From: Monilinia fructicola
Taxonomy: Eukaryota; Ascomycota; Leotiomycetes; Helotiales; Sclerotiniaceae
Direction: 5' to 3'
Length of the DNA: 64,000 nt
Assembly: GCA_008692225.1 (NCBI GenBank)
Contig: VICG01000006.1
Coordinates: 1,555,501-1,619,500 of the forward strand
Made by a program: the position numbers and the translations under genes. This document shows, piece by piece, positions 35,174 to 46,600 of the stretch; within the stretch, counting starts at the first letter, position 1; the number at the start of each line of letters is the position of its first letter. The notes under the pieces are model-generated. The model ran no database searches and was not told the DNA's origin. It saw only the letters and a list, made by a program, of their open reading frames with translations.

Positions 35174-35955
35174 TTAATTGCCATGAGCGGACTTTTTGTG
35201 TGGACATTGAGAGGCGAGAGGGACTGAAAGGAGGAACAGGTCTAAACGCAGACAGCATATGATCTCTTGGAGTTATTTTTGGGGAGAGGGTTACTTAATT
35301 AATGATAGACCGAATGAAAAAAAAGGTGTTATTCTTCTCTTAACAATTTGGGCTGAACTCTGAAAACGATGGCTTCATGATTCTCGAATCTCCTTGAGAC
35401 ATCAAATCAATTTTGGACATTAATAAGGTATATACAAACAAACATTCAAGCACTTTAATCGCTTCAATCGCTTCAATCGCTTCAATCGCTTCAATAATGA
35501 ATGGCAATATGATGATAGGGTGATATAATGACATATAATTAAGTTCTATAGGATGATTCCATTACTGGCGAATCTAGACAGATAGGATGGGTAAATTTTG
35601 TCCATAGTCACCGGGAGCCCCTCTCCGTGCTTTATGTAACCTTAACCTTACTTGCCGTTGATCTAATTCGGTCCCGAAAGTCGTGCGGGGCTTCTTTGCA
35701 GGCAATAGAACGGCTTCATGTAGGTTCTAACTTCAACTTCATCCATTTTTTGGGCGTGGAAATACATCAACGGTTGAATATACGTCGTCGGTGCCTCTTT
35801 ACTCATCATATATTATATTTATATTCTTGTATCTCCCATTACTCCTAGCAGAATACTCCTTTCTTTACATATCAATTGTCATATTTGAATGAAAAGTCCG
35901 GTAGATGATTTAACCGTCAAAGGCAAAAGAAGAGCAGCCTCGAACAAAAGATATC
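35174..35955. other. intergenic with a 9-bp tandem repeat
   Basis: About 780 bp between the FAD monooxygenase and the C2H2 regulator. A 9-bp unit (CGCTTCAAT) is repeated about four times near 35459-35495. Nothing else is supported. Confidence 0.5.
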
Positions 35956-38323
35956 ATGGAATCTCCCACTGATATACCATCAACAACTTCCGAACCCGCA
36001 CCGAGAAAGTCTACCGGTATGGACTGTAAGTTTTGCCAAAAAAGCTTCTCAAAAGGCGAACACTTGAGGGTTAGAATCAAAAAAATATCATCAGGATGGT
36101 CCTCCCATACTCACTAACCTTTATTGCAGAGACACGAAAGAAGCCGTGAGAACAAATTCCTCGACCTTTTATCCTCAAGAACCACAAGCTGACTCAATGA
36201 TGAAAAGATACCGGATCTCGACCTTTTGTATGCAAGCATTGCAGGAGAGCATTTTCTAGACAGGATTCCCTAGCTCGCCATGAAAAATTACACACACGAC
36301 GAGAAAGATATCCAAATTATCCCTCGCCACCATCGAGCTTGAATTCTCAAACAAGTCTACCAGCTATGTTACCCGCGAGTGATCCAAATCTTCAAATCGA
36401 GACACCCAAAATGCAACAAGGAATTATGGAGGACAGCGGTGCTGGCCCTCACATAACTGGGAATACACCACCCTCAACCTCAACAGCAGATCTTGATTTT
36501 GAATTGATATGGCCGGATGCAGAGGATTTATTCGAGAACCTAATGTCCTCAGATTCAACGAATTTATGGCAAATGCCAATTGGAACATTGCCAGTTCCCA
36601 TCACAACTCGATCACATGTAAATAGTGGAAGTTTTGGTATACTGGGTCCGTTTCGTGAAAAAGGATCAATTGGTTCTATTCCGGTGGGAGAAAGTCATAA
36701 AGCTGTACATAATGTTAGTGAGATGGTTACTAGTTTGGCAAGTATTCACTGAATTCAGAGTGAAAACCTTACTAATAAAGGACATAGTCATCAACCGTTA
36801 CGGCTGCTGTTGAAGCTACATCCCTGACCTCAGTTTTCTTGGATGAATGTTTACATATGTTTTTCGTAAGATTCATACCTACATTTCCAGTATTGCATAG
36901 ATCCACTTTCGTGTTTCGAGAATGTACTCAGCCTTTACTTCTCAACGCCATGGCTATTGGTTCTTTATATCTTGGACCTAAAGATTCCGTTGCAAAAGGT
37001 GAAGCTTTATGGAGACTTGCTCATGTAGCAGTCGCAACTTCTTGGGAAACATTAATCACTCACCAAGGTCCTCACGATAATTGCCAGGGGGTTCAATTGG
37101 TTGTTACTGCTCTACTTGCTCAGATATATGGTGTTCTCTCAAGAAACCGAGCTATCCGGACCACAAGTCAAGCATTCCATGCTCTTGGATTTTTTTGGGC
37201 AAGACAATGCGCGATATCCGACAGTGAACCATACTCTTGGAGCAATCTGCCTGATCAAAATGCGACGGACGAAGAAAAGGACAAAGCTTGGAAATCTTGG
37301 GCAGCCAAAGAAATTCAGCAACGTGCATTATTAGGTCATTACGTCTTGGATGGTCTAATATCACGGATGTCTGGTGAAACTCCATCAGTTCGACATGCCG
37401 CCAATCAATTAGGTTTACCTAGTAGTGAGACTGTGTTTGAGGCTACAACCGCCAATGAATGGCTCAATCACATGAGATCTCAAGAGTCTTCTCAATATTC
37501 TTTTCGAAGTATTATTCGATCATTGTTCAATCCGATTAGTCGACCTTTCACCGGTATTCAAGCATTCTCGGCATTTTCTCTTCGAGTTATTCTAGAGGGT
37601 CTTCAATCACTGGTATCGGATTGTGATTCCGATGATCTTGCTACAGTTGGTGTACCTACAAAGCTTGAATTACGAAGAGCTTTGAGTCATGTTTTTGAAC
37701 CTATATCCATGAGCCCCAATGTTTCACACTCGGAACGACTTGAGCTTCTACTTCGATGGCATACCATCTGCCTCGATTCTTGCAAAGATTCGTCGTTACT
37801 TTGTAGATCCATTTGCTCACGATATGGTATCGTACAGCATGTGTGTGGAGGAAAGAAGATCATGAAACCCGAACAAGATTTGATAAGTTGGGCCAGTACG
37901 GAAGAAGCACGCAAAGCTCTCTTACATGCCATCGCCATCCAAGAGATTGTAGAACAACTACCAAGGGGCCGAGCACATGTTATACATATCCCAAGTGCGT
38001 TATTTGCATCAGCAACGGTCTATTGCGTATTCACACTTGCTGGCCATGGTGCAGTCAATGTGCCAAACATTGTAGATTGGCACGCTGTTTTGACGACCAA
38101 TGATTCTGGAAATTCTTCCAGCCAGTCAGAATACACGAGTCAATCGGGGACACTCTTATATTTGCGGGGCGAAAGTTCATTGCTCAGAGTGATGGGGACA
38201 ACCAAAAATCTCCTTTACGAACTCAATTCTATGCAGAAGCTGTTTAAATGCTTATGTTCACAATGGGGTATTGCATTTGATATGGAGGATATCTTGGATC
38301 AATGGAATACGCTCTGCCATTGA
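35956..38323 (+). CDS. C2H2 zinc-finger transcription factor with fungal_trans domain
   Basis: Exons 35956-36069, 36130-36145, 36208-36737 and 36788-38323 give 731 residues, with all phases matching. The two introns at the front split the DNA-binding region. Joined, it gives two C2H2 fingers (CKFCQKSF...HLRRHERSH and CKHCRRAF...LARHEKLH) at about residues 24-72. Exon 2 is a 16-nt microexon coding RHERS. A Ser/Pro-rich linker and an acidic patch (DFELIWPDAEDLFENL) precede a fungal-specific transcription factor middle domain (CLHMFFVRFIPTFPVLHRSTF and FHALGFFWARQ). Intron 3 seems to be GC-AG (donor GCAAGT) with a TACTAAT branch site. The protein is nuclear. It is next to the FAD monooxygenase and convergent with an MFS pump, so it may control either; that is inference. 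Confidence 0.88.
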
Positions 38324-38785
38324 ACTCGGGATTTTAGGTGTATATTTTACGATTTATGATTTACGATTGTCTAGAGTGTTCGTCTCTGCGGTTCACACCA
38401 CAAGTATGCCTTACTTTGCCGCGCGTATTTTATGAAGATGTATGTGGTTTCAGGTGCAGGTCTCCCCTTCATTTTGCTAGCTCGGCGAATGCTATCATAG
38501 GTTATTTACGTGGAAGGAACTCCTTGACGGTTGGATCAGACGAATTTAGGAAAGACTTTTAAATACAAGGAGATGGACATGCATCGATGTGGAAGGTCAT
38601 TTTAGCATTAAGAACATAAAATCCTCAGACGAGTGAATTCAAGATATCATCCATCCGCGATCCTCTTCATAGTCTCTCGAACTCCCACAATATCTTCTAG
38701 TGCCTGATAACGCAGCCCCAGCCATCTCATTTGTAAAAAAAAAAAATCTCTATCATAAGTATACACGTAAACATACAATCATCAC
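38324..38785. other. convergent spacer
   Basis: About 460 bp between the ends of the C2H2 regulator (plus) and the MFS pump (minus). An A-run lies at about 38737-38746. No gene is visible. Confidence 0.5.
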
Positions 38786-40555
38786 TCACGCCTTCGTCAC
38801 CATCTCCCCCTTCCCACTTACCTCCCGTCCTCGTTCCGGATCGCCTTGCCGCCCCAGAATATCCCCAGCTTTCGCGGGCCGCCACCGCCTCCCCTTCAGC
38901 TGTACGATGAGCGTAGGGAGGATGCTGACACCAATGACGAGACCGGCTACGACGGCCGCGCTGGTGGAGAGTCCGAGGTTGGTGAACATGGAGGGGAACC
39001 TGTGGGGTGTTAGTCTTGGTGTTTGTGGATGGGATGGGGAGTGAGGTGAAGTGAAGTGAAGAGAAGAGAAGTGAGGAGACGACAAGATCCAGGAAAAGAG
39101 GCATACCAAAAAGGGCCGACGAAGCCCCAAAGCTGTCGCACCAAGGTGACGAAGACGCCGATGCTCGCCGATTCCTCCAGATGCGAATCCACGGCGTAGG
39201 TCACGAGGACCGTCGTCACCATCTGGTTTCCCACGCCCGCCAGCGCGATGCCGATGACGGGGGTGATGTTCCAGTGCATGTCCTGCGCCTGCTCGGTCCG
39301 GACGAGGAACACCACTGCGCCGACGATGGTGAGGATGAAGCCTGCGTAGCTCAGCCACAGGCGATGTTCGGGGGCGGGTGGGCGGCCGGTTTGGCGGGTG
39401 CGACGATTCATCCAGAAGTCGGAGAGGGCGCCGCCGAGCTGCTCGCCGATGACGGAGCCGATGATGAGCGCGAGGAATTGGTATCCGAGTTGTTGGGCGT
39501 TGAAGGCGAACTTCTCGCCGAACAGCTGCGGGAGTTCGACGGTCATGAGGACGGAGCCGAAGAGGAAGGTCATGGCGTAGGCGAGAGTGGGGATGGCGAT
39601 GCAGGGTTTGGTGATGAGGGTGAGGGGGTGGACGAAATCGTAGGTGCGGAGGGGCGATGGGTCGATGCGATGGAATGTGAGGTATTCTTCGCGGAAGGAG
39701 GATCGGGGGTGTTGGGTGCCGTGGCGGAGGTAGCGCGTTTCGGGGCCGAGGAATAGATAGGCGGTGAATTGGACGCCGTTGATGATGGCTAGGATCCAGT
39801 AGATCCAGCGCCATCCGGCGTGTACGGCCACGAACCCCATGACGAAGGGGGAAAATGGTACGCCGATTGTTACCATGAGCGTCCAGATTCCCATGTAGCG
39901 GGCGCGATCTTTCTTGAAGAAGGATTCGGTTACGACTGCGCTGCCGATTGCTCCCGCGGGGCAGATGAAGAATGCAACGATGGCGCGGCAGACTGCCATA
40001 GTGGCATAGGTGGATGATTTAGCGCATCCTATGTTCCCGATCAAGCTAACGATGAGTGATATGAGGAACAGAGGTCTTCTTCCAAAAGTATTGGATAATG
40101 GTTTCCACAATAGGGGAGCACCTCCTAAAATGGCAATTTGCAGCGATGTTAGATATGTGACTCGTTGAAGAGAAACGCCTAAATCTTCTGCAATGTTTGC
40201 GTAGGCGGGAATAATAGCTGCGGCTGTAAATGTCGACATACATGCATGAATTGCAACAAGGACAAGGTTTATGACTTTCTGTATACTTGATTAGCGGGGA
40301 ATCAAGGGAATAGATTGACTTGCTGCATACCTTCCTGTTTGACCAATTGTATGGATCGGCGTCACTGGGACTAGGTAGAGGATCTAGATCCAAAGTTCCA
40401 TGTCGTGAAAGAAGATATTGTCTATGTTCTTCAGACAATGCAGCGGTAGAATCTTCGAGATATGTTGCATGTGTTGCTGCATGGTCGACGGATTCAAAAA
40501 ACTCGCCGCTGGGGTTCGATTCTTTCCGCTCCATAACGCCTGTTGTCGTCGCCAT
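38786..40555 (-). CDS. MFS drug/polyamine-type efflux transporter (DHA1-like)
   Basis: Exons 40555-40331, 40278-39107 and 38999-38786 give 536 residues in frame. The start ATG at 40555 has good context; in-frame upstream ATGs exist at 40570 and 40639. A cytosolic N-tail ends in DPYNWSNRKK, followed by TM1 (VINLVLVAIHACMSTFTAAA), as in fungal DHA1 proton antiporters. The loop 2-3 signature reads LSNTFGRRPLFLI. TM segments continue to a C-terminal FPSMFTNLGLSTSAAV and a basic tail. It is a proton-driven exporter at the plasma membrane. The 3' two thirds (about 38790-39960) is much more G+C-rich than the 5' part and neighbours. Intron 2 (39000-39106) contains GAAGT-type tandem repeats. It may export the cluster product, but no CGG-N2-CCG site was seen upstream. 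Confidence 0.88.
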
Positions 40556-42067
40556 TGTACTGCTTCGCATGAAACAATTCGATATAAAAGTTGCACCCCC
40601 AAGAGATGAAATGAGATATCCCAAAATGCACACCAGCAAGATTCAAACCCCTGCGTTGACACAGCGTCAACAATTTGCGAGATAGATATCGAACCTGCTA
40701 CTCTAAAACCGGCCTTCAAAACGTCGAGCAAGTACACAAAATCGAGGGACTCGTCACAGAACGAAAGAAGAAGTTCTCCAGTCCAAACGTTCATTCAGAT
40801 CGAGGATACACGTCTAAAATATAGGAGAAAATCTTCCCCATATCCAGCTAGTCCCCCCATTCTCCACACCCTTTCCAAAGACCCCAAAATAAGCCAGGGC
40901 CATGTATATCGCAGGCTCCGAATCTAACGCCGCTTCCAAGTGTCGCCCCCCTGTCCACTCATCGATACCACGATGCCGAATACCCATTCGCACGTCACAA
41001 CTAGCAACTAGGTCGACTTGTGGACCTTGCCACCAAACCATCAAGATAAGAAGCCCATGAGCCTAGCCAAAGCAGCACCAAATGCTCACCCAGATGTAAC
41101 GATGTCAAGGGTGCCTGCCCTATCCTGGTGAGATGCCTTGCATATTGGGATGGAAAAAGACAGATAGCACAACGATTGTAGTACTGTGTACGTGACTTTG
41201 TGGAGACAGGACATCTCCACCATTTACAAACGCGCATAAAATCGTTGGGTGGGAGTAAGTGGACGGTCATCGCGCGGCCCCTTTCGATTTTTTTTTTCCA
41301 ATTGCGCGGGGCGTGCGGTCGTTCTCTCGTCATTACATGCTGTATTGCTCCATGGTGGTAACAAGTTAATTTATCGATTTCGTGGACCTTTTCACCGAGT
41401 TTCCGAATGGTTGGGGGATGGGTGTGGGGATGAGAGGGAGGAGAATGTTGGGGTCTGGGGTTATGGTTAGGGATTGAGGGTTTATAATTGATTTGCAAGA
41501 CGTTCTATAAAACATCATGAGCGTATCCGTTCGCCCGCGCACCACGCGTTGATGGGGATTGTGATTGCAATCGTGATTGTCGTGATTGTCGTGATTGTGC
41601 TTATGGATATGATTTGGTTGTCTCGATAACACCGCTACGGCTGATACTCTGTATATCGGAGCTGCATGCATGGTAGGAAGATAAAGGGATGAGGAGGTAA
41701 AATACTTAACCGAAGCAAGAACATGAAAAGTGGACGGCGTAACACAGTGGACGCCAGACTACTAGTAGTAGCAGTAGTGGTAGCGGTAGTGTTAATAGTA
41801 CAGTAAGTAGTACACCCCTTTGAGGTTTCTTAGATGTAGATCTCTAATCCGGCAGTTAATGAAAAACCTACTGGTACCTTTTATGGTAAATCGTAACCTT
41901 GCCATTAGTATTAGTCTGTCAGATCAAAATGCAATCGAAACCGCTCGACAAACCACCACGAAATTAGACTTTCCAAAATTATATGATCCTCCCCATTATT
42001 TCTTGACAGTGCTGAGTACACACTGCACATTCTCTACTGGCAGAGAACCCTCCATTCCATCACTCCA

Positions 42068-42120
42068 CTCCAAGACTCCAAGACTCCAAGACTCCAAGAC
42101 TCCAAGACTCCAAGACTCCA
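42068..42120 (+). repeat. 8-bp tandem repeat (ACTCCAAG)n
   Basis: About six perfect copies of ACTCCAAG in a row. Non-coding; open in several frames only because it lacks stops. Confidence 0.85.
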
Positions 42121-42757
42121 GCTCCCTCTCAAGTGTCAACCAGGCACCCAAAAATTAACAATGAGATAAGTTATCACCACCAACCGAGGTAGTTCTAAAG
42201 TAATACCCTACCTACCTACCTACCTTACCCGGCCCGTCCCGTCCCGACCACGCAAATCCCAACACCGATCAAAACAAGCACTGCCAATATCTGCCATCCA
42301 ACTCGCCAAGTCCCTCGGCCTCTCCCACAAATACCATTCCAAGCATGAATTACCATTCACCACCACCGTCCCGTCTCCCATCTCCCGAGTCCCTCCTCAC
42401 TCGGCATTCACAGCATGCATCCACAACACGCCCTCAGAGTCTAAAGCAATGCAGCCGGGAGACGGTACAAGCAGGACGTCGACCCCAAGCAGAAAATAAG
42501 GCATGATATGATGGATGGACCCCACGCCCATCCCACGACTCACGACTCACGACTCACGACTCACAAGCCACAAGCCAGCCGCACCCGATATTTTCCACGC
42601 GATGCCGATGCCGATGCCGATGCCGAAGAGAGCACAGGGAGCACGGTCCGCACGTCGTGACCGATACATACCCAGGTAGGTAGGTAGGTAGACAATTAGG
42701 ACGTCCGTCCATCCGTCTTCCCCCGGCGATGAGATGACAGGATCGGGAAGGGAACGC

Positions 42758-42792
42758 CATCCATCCATCCATCCATCCATCCATCCATCCAT
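42758..42792 (+). repeat. (ATCC)n microsatellite
   Basis: About nine copies of the tetramer ATCC. It creates short false open frames encoding repeated Asp-Gly-Trp-Met on the minus strand. Confidence 0.9.
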
Positions 42793-43637
42793 CTTCCCAC
42801 GTGTCGACAGAACGAAAAGTTGGATGGAAGAGACAAATGCGAGAGAGAGGGGGGTGTTGGGCCAGGACAGAAGATAAATATAAAATATAATGGTCGAGTT
42901 TGAAGGAGAGGGGGGGGGCCGGGGGGGAAAGGAAAAGAGATATAAAAAAAAGAAAAAGAGATATAAAAGGAATGAAAAAAGAACAGACGATACTATACTA
43001 TACTATGCCATACTATACCATACTATACTAATCAACCAAACTTCAAGACCAAGATAAGAATACCTACCTACCCAGTACTCAAGTTACGACAGATATGTAC
43101 GACTTGCAAGCGAGAGATAATGATAACCTTATCCAACGCGATTGAAAAATCTCATGATGGCATCGTTGCGAATGTGCGAAACAATGACATCAATGACATC
43201 ACCATCCATCACAGAGATGACACGGAAAGTTGACAACCATACATTAAAATATAAAACATTATCTAAAACTATATATACATCCTTATAGTACACGCATGCC
43301 ATGCGCCCAACGTATACGCATACACGTAACCAAACCCAATAAATACATACAAAACCCAACCCCATATATACATACATACATACATACATATATATACGTC
43401 TGAACATACACATACATATATAAGTACGAATACATAAACATATCCATCACTCTAAATATACATCAAGTCATAAATAAAACCATTTCTACAGTCATCAACA
43501 GAATGTCTACGCGTATCTAATGCATTTACTCATAATTATAGAAAGAAATAGAAAAATAAATCGACTTTTGTCCCTTCAATCTGGATTAAAAACGCCGTGC
43601 CCTGGATCTTTGCCATTAGAAATGAACAAAGTCAAAT

Positions 43638-46600
43638 CTATGGGGCTAATACCAAGGCCAACAATGCCATGCGACAGTAAAGGCCATATCTCATCTGGAA
43701 AACAATTAGTTAGGAGGCTAAACAAACAGACAAAGGGGGGTAACATACCTGTCTAAAGTATGCAGCTCTCTGGTCGAAATCCACCTCCTCTCCAATCTCC
43801 GCATTTCTTGGTAATGGATGCATAACAACCATTGAGCTCTTTGCATTTCTCAATGTCTTGTTATCAATAATGAAGCTATCCTTCAATCTTTCATATTCTT
43901 CCAGATCGGCAAATCTTTCCTTTTGTACGCGAGTGCAGTAAAGAACATCGGATCGAGCAATGATCTCAGGGGTCAACTCAGTAGAGACTGAAAGTAATTG
44001 ACCAGGCTTGGATTTGATAAGTGCCAAGATTTCTTCTGGGAGGGATAGAGCTTGTGGAGAGACAAGTTGGATGTGAACATCGTAATGTTGAAGAAGCTTG
44101 ACAAGAGAGTGAACAGTACGACCATATCGAAGATCACCAGTGAATGTGATGGTAAGACCACCAACTGTACCCAATTCTTCTCGAATGGTAAACAAATCCA
44201 AGAATGCTTGGGTAGGGTGTTCCTTGCTTCCATTACCTCCATTGATAATTGGAACGGGCGAGAACTTTGCAGCAGTTGCAGCACTGCTCTCCTCAGGATG
44301 ACGAAGAACAATCGCATCTCCATAGCAGCCAAGAGTACGGATGGAATCCGCCAAAGATTCGCCCTTGACAGTGGAAGAGTGTGAAGTAGCAATTGCAACT
44401 GTTCTTCCTCCCAATCGTTGCATGGCGGCATCGAATGAAGCAGATGTACGAGTGGATGGCTCATAAAACATTGTGCATAGAAGACGACCCTTGAGGATAG
44501 AGAGGACACCTTCACGTTGAACACCTAATCTCATTTCTTGAGCAACCGCAAAGAGTAGGTGAAGATCTTGACGGGAGAACTGGTTTACCGACAGAACATG
44601 TTGATTTTTGAATGGTGATTGGCCAAGGAGGGTTTGTAGAGATGGTGAAATCGTCGGTTGAAGATACAATGGAGATCCGATATCCTCAGGAGCTGAAGAA
44701 CGAAGCTGTGATGCTTGATTTCCAGGGCCATCCAAGAATCTTGAACGAGTTGCTGGTCGCATAGCTGAGGATGGGATACTACTACCGAAGGCAGAAAATT
44801 TTCTCAAGCCATGAGAGCTATCGGGCCTTGGTCCAACGTGGGAGCTATCAGGTCTTGGTCCAATGGCTGGAGATCCAGGATGGGCTTTAATAGATGGCGA
44901 TGGTGGTACTGTGGTATGCAAATCAATAAGATGAGATGACATATCTTTACCATCAATAGCGTCGTGAGTTGGCAACCCATCTAGACAAGCCGTCTTATCT
45001 TGGAAGATGACTCTCTGAACAGCTCCTCGGGTAATCTTTCCAACCAGTGGGGACCAGACTGCTCCTTGCTTAACAGTGTATGGCCGATCAATTTCAATCT
45101 CCACAGAAGCCCCAACTTGATCGTGAATTTCGAAAATCTCCTTGGGATTGTCATGAAGACGAGCCTTAATATCATCAACTGTGAGTCTACCATCGGCAAC
45201 AGCTGAGAACAACAAAGGTAAAGTATCAGCGATACCAATGGCTGCATTTACCTCTGCCTTGACAAATGTTGCGAGTTGGTATGGCAAGCTGCCAATCGAA
45301 AAGACATCAATCATGCTAATATGTTCCCACAATGAGCTTTGATCCTTGGCAGTTGGAAGGAACGAAGCTCCTGGGAAATCGTCTTGACTGAAGAAGAGAG
45401 AGTAAACTGCAACGTCACAGCTAACTTGAAGACCCTTCTCCTTAGCTAATGCAATCAACCCAATGTCATCCTTAGTCGTGACATTGGTGATGTGAATCTT
45501 TCGGCTATGGAGACTCGCAAGAAGAAGGATTGACGCCAGATCGGTCATCTTTGCATCAGTAATGATTGGCTTGAATGATGGCCATGATTCGAAATGAGCA
45601 GTAACAGCAGCTACCTTGCTGATATTATCAGACAAGTGGTTGAATGGAATGAAGAGGGAACCAACTTCACCAGTAACCTGACTGATTTGATCAGCGTTGG
45701 AAGAAGTTGCGGCAACAGAGAAATTGTAATCGCAAGATGAACCAAGTTTGCTGTTAAGTTGAGCCGCCTTTAATGCTCTAGCATCAGTGACTGATCCATC
45801 AAGACCAAGAGGCATGACACGAATCATACTGAAACCAGATGCAATCGATGCTTTGGTGACAGTTTGGAAATCACGGCTACCACGAGTAGTAATACCAGGA
45901 ACAAAAGCGGCAATGTTGATGAGACCGGGAAGGACAACAGTTCGGTGACTAGTTTGAGCATCGAATCCATTGATTTCCATATCATAATGTCTTGCGATGG
46001 CTTCGATCAAGATCTTCGCGTTCTTCACGTTGGTGACCAATGGTGTTTGATAATCGACAGCCATACGTCTAGTTTGGTAACCTTTACTCATGTAGTTGGC
46101 AGGTCTTCTGTATCTGTTGCTAGAAGGAAGATTGATATAAAGATCAATCATGTTATTGGCAAGATGCTGAGTCAGAGAGTATTCTGACTTCTGATCATCT
46201 TCACCCTTTCCGAGAATTTCGAGATATTGAACTGGAACGTCATGCTCTTGTAAGAAATCTGCGGTACCCGCCGTGGCGAAGAGTTTGTATCCCATCTTCT
46301 GAAGCTTGACGACAGATGGAAGCATTTCCTTCTTATCCTTGTATGAACCAATAGAAAGGAGAATGTTACGGTTTGGAAGCTTGAATCCAGTCGAGATCAA
46401 TGCCTTGATATATGCCTCATACTTATCACGACCAAAACAAGCAACCTCACCAGTAGACGCCATCTCAACACCAAGGACTGGATCAGCGCCAGAGAGTCGA
46501 GAGAAACTGAATTGAGGTACTTTAACACCAACACAACCTGAAGGTAATTCGGTGGGTGGATAAGGTATGAATGGTACACCCATAATAGCTTTGGTAGCCA

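Larger units (their letters stand above)
40556..43637. other. gene-free region rich in simple repeats
   Basis: About 3.1 kb between the MFS pump and the 3' end of URA2. Open frames are explained by microsatellites. Simple repeats include GATTGTCGT runs (about 41565-41600), the 8-bp repeat at 42068, CTAC/GTAG runs, CGATGC repeats (about 42600-42625), ATCC at 42758, a poly-G tract near 42911 and CATA runs near 43365-43390. No RNA gene is recognised. Confidence 0.55.

Noticed and set aside
39181..39756. 191-residue plus-strand frame inside the MFS gene
   Set aside because: Opposite-strand shadow caused by the high G+C of the true gene.
41455..41490. GGTTAGGGATTGAGGG, telomere-like
   Set aside because: Only one TTAGGG unit, inside ordinary T/G-rich sequence; no array.
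42547..42792. Open frame with repeated Asp-Gly-Trp-Met
   Set aside because: Translation of the (ATCC)n microsatellite.
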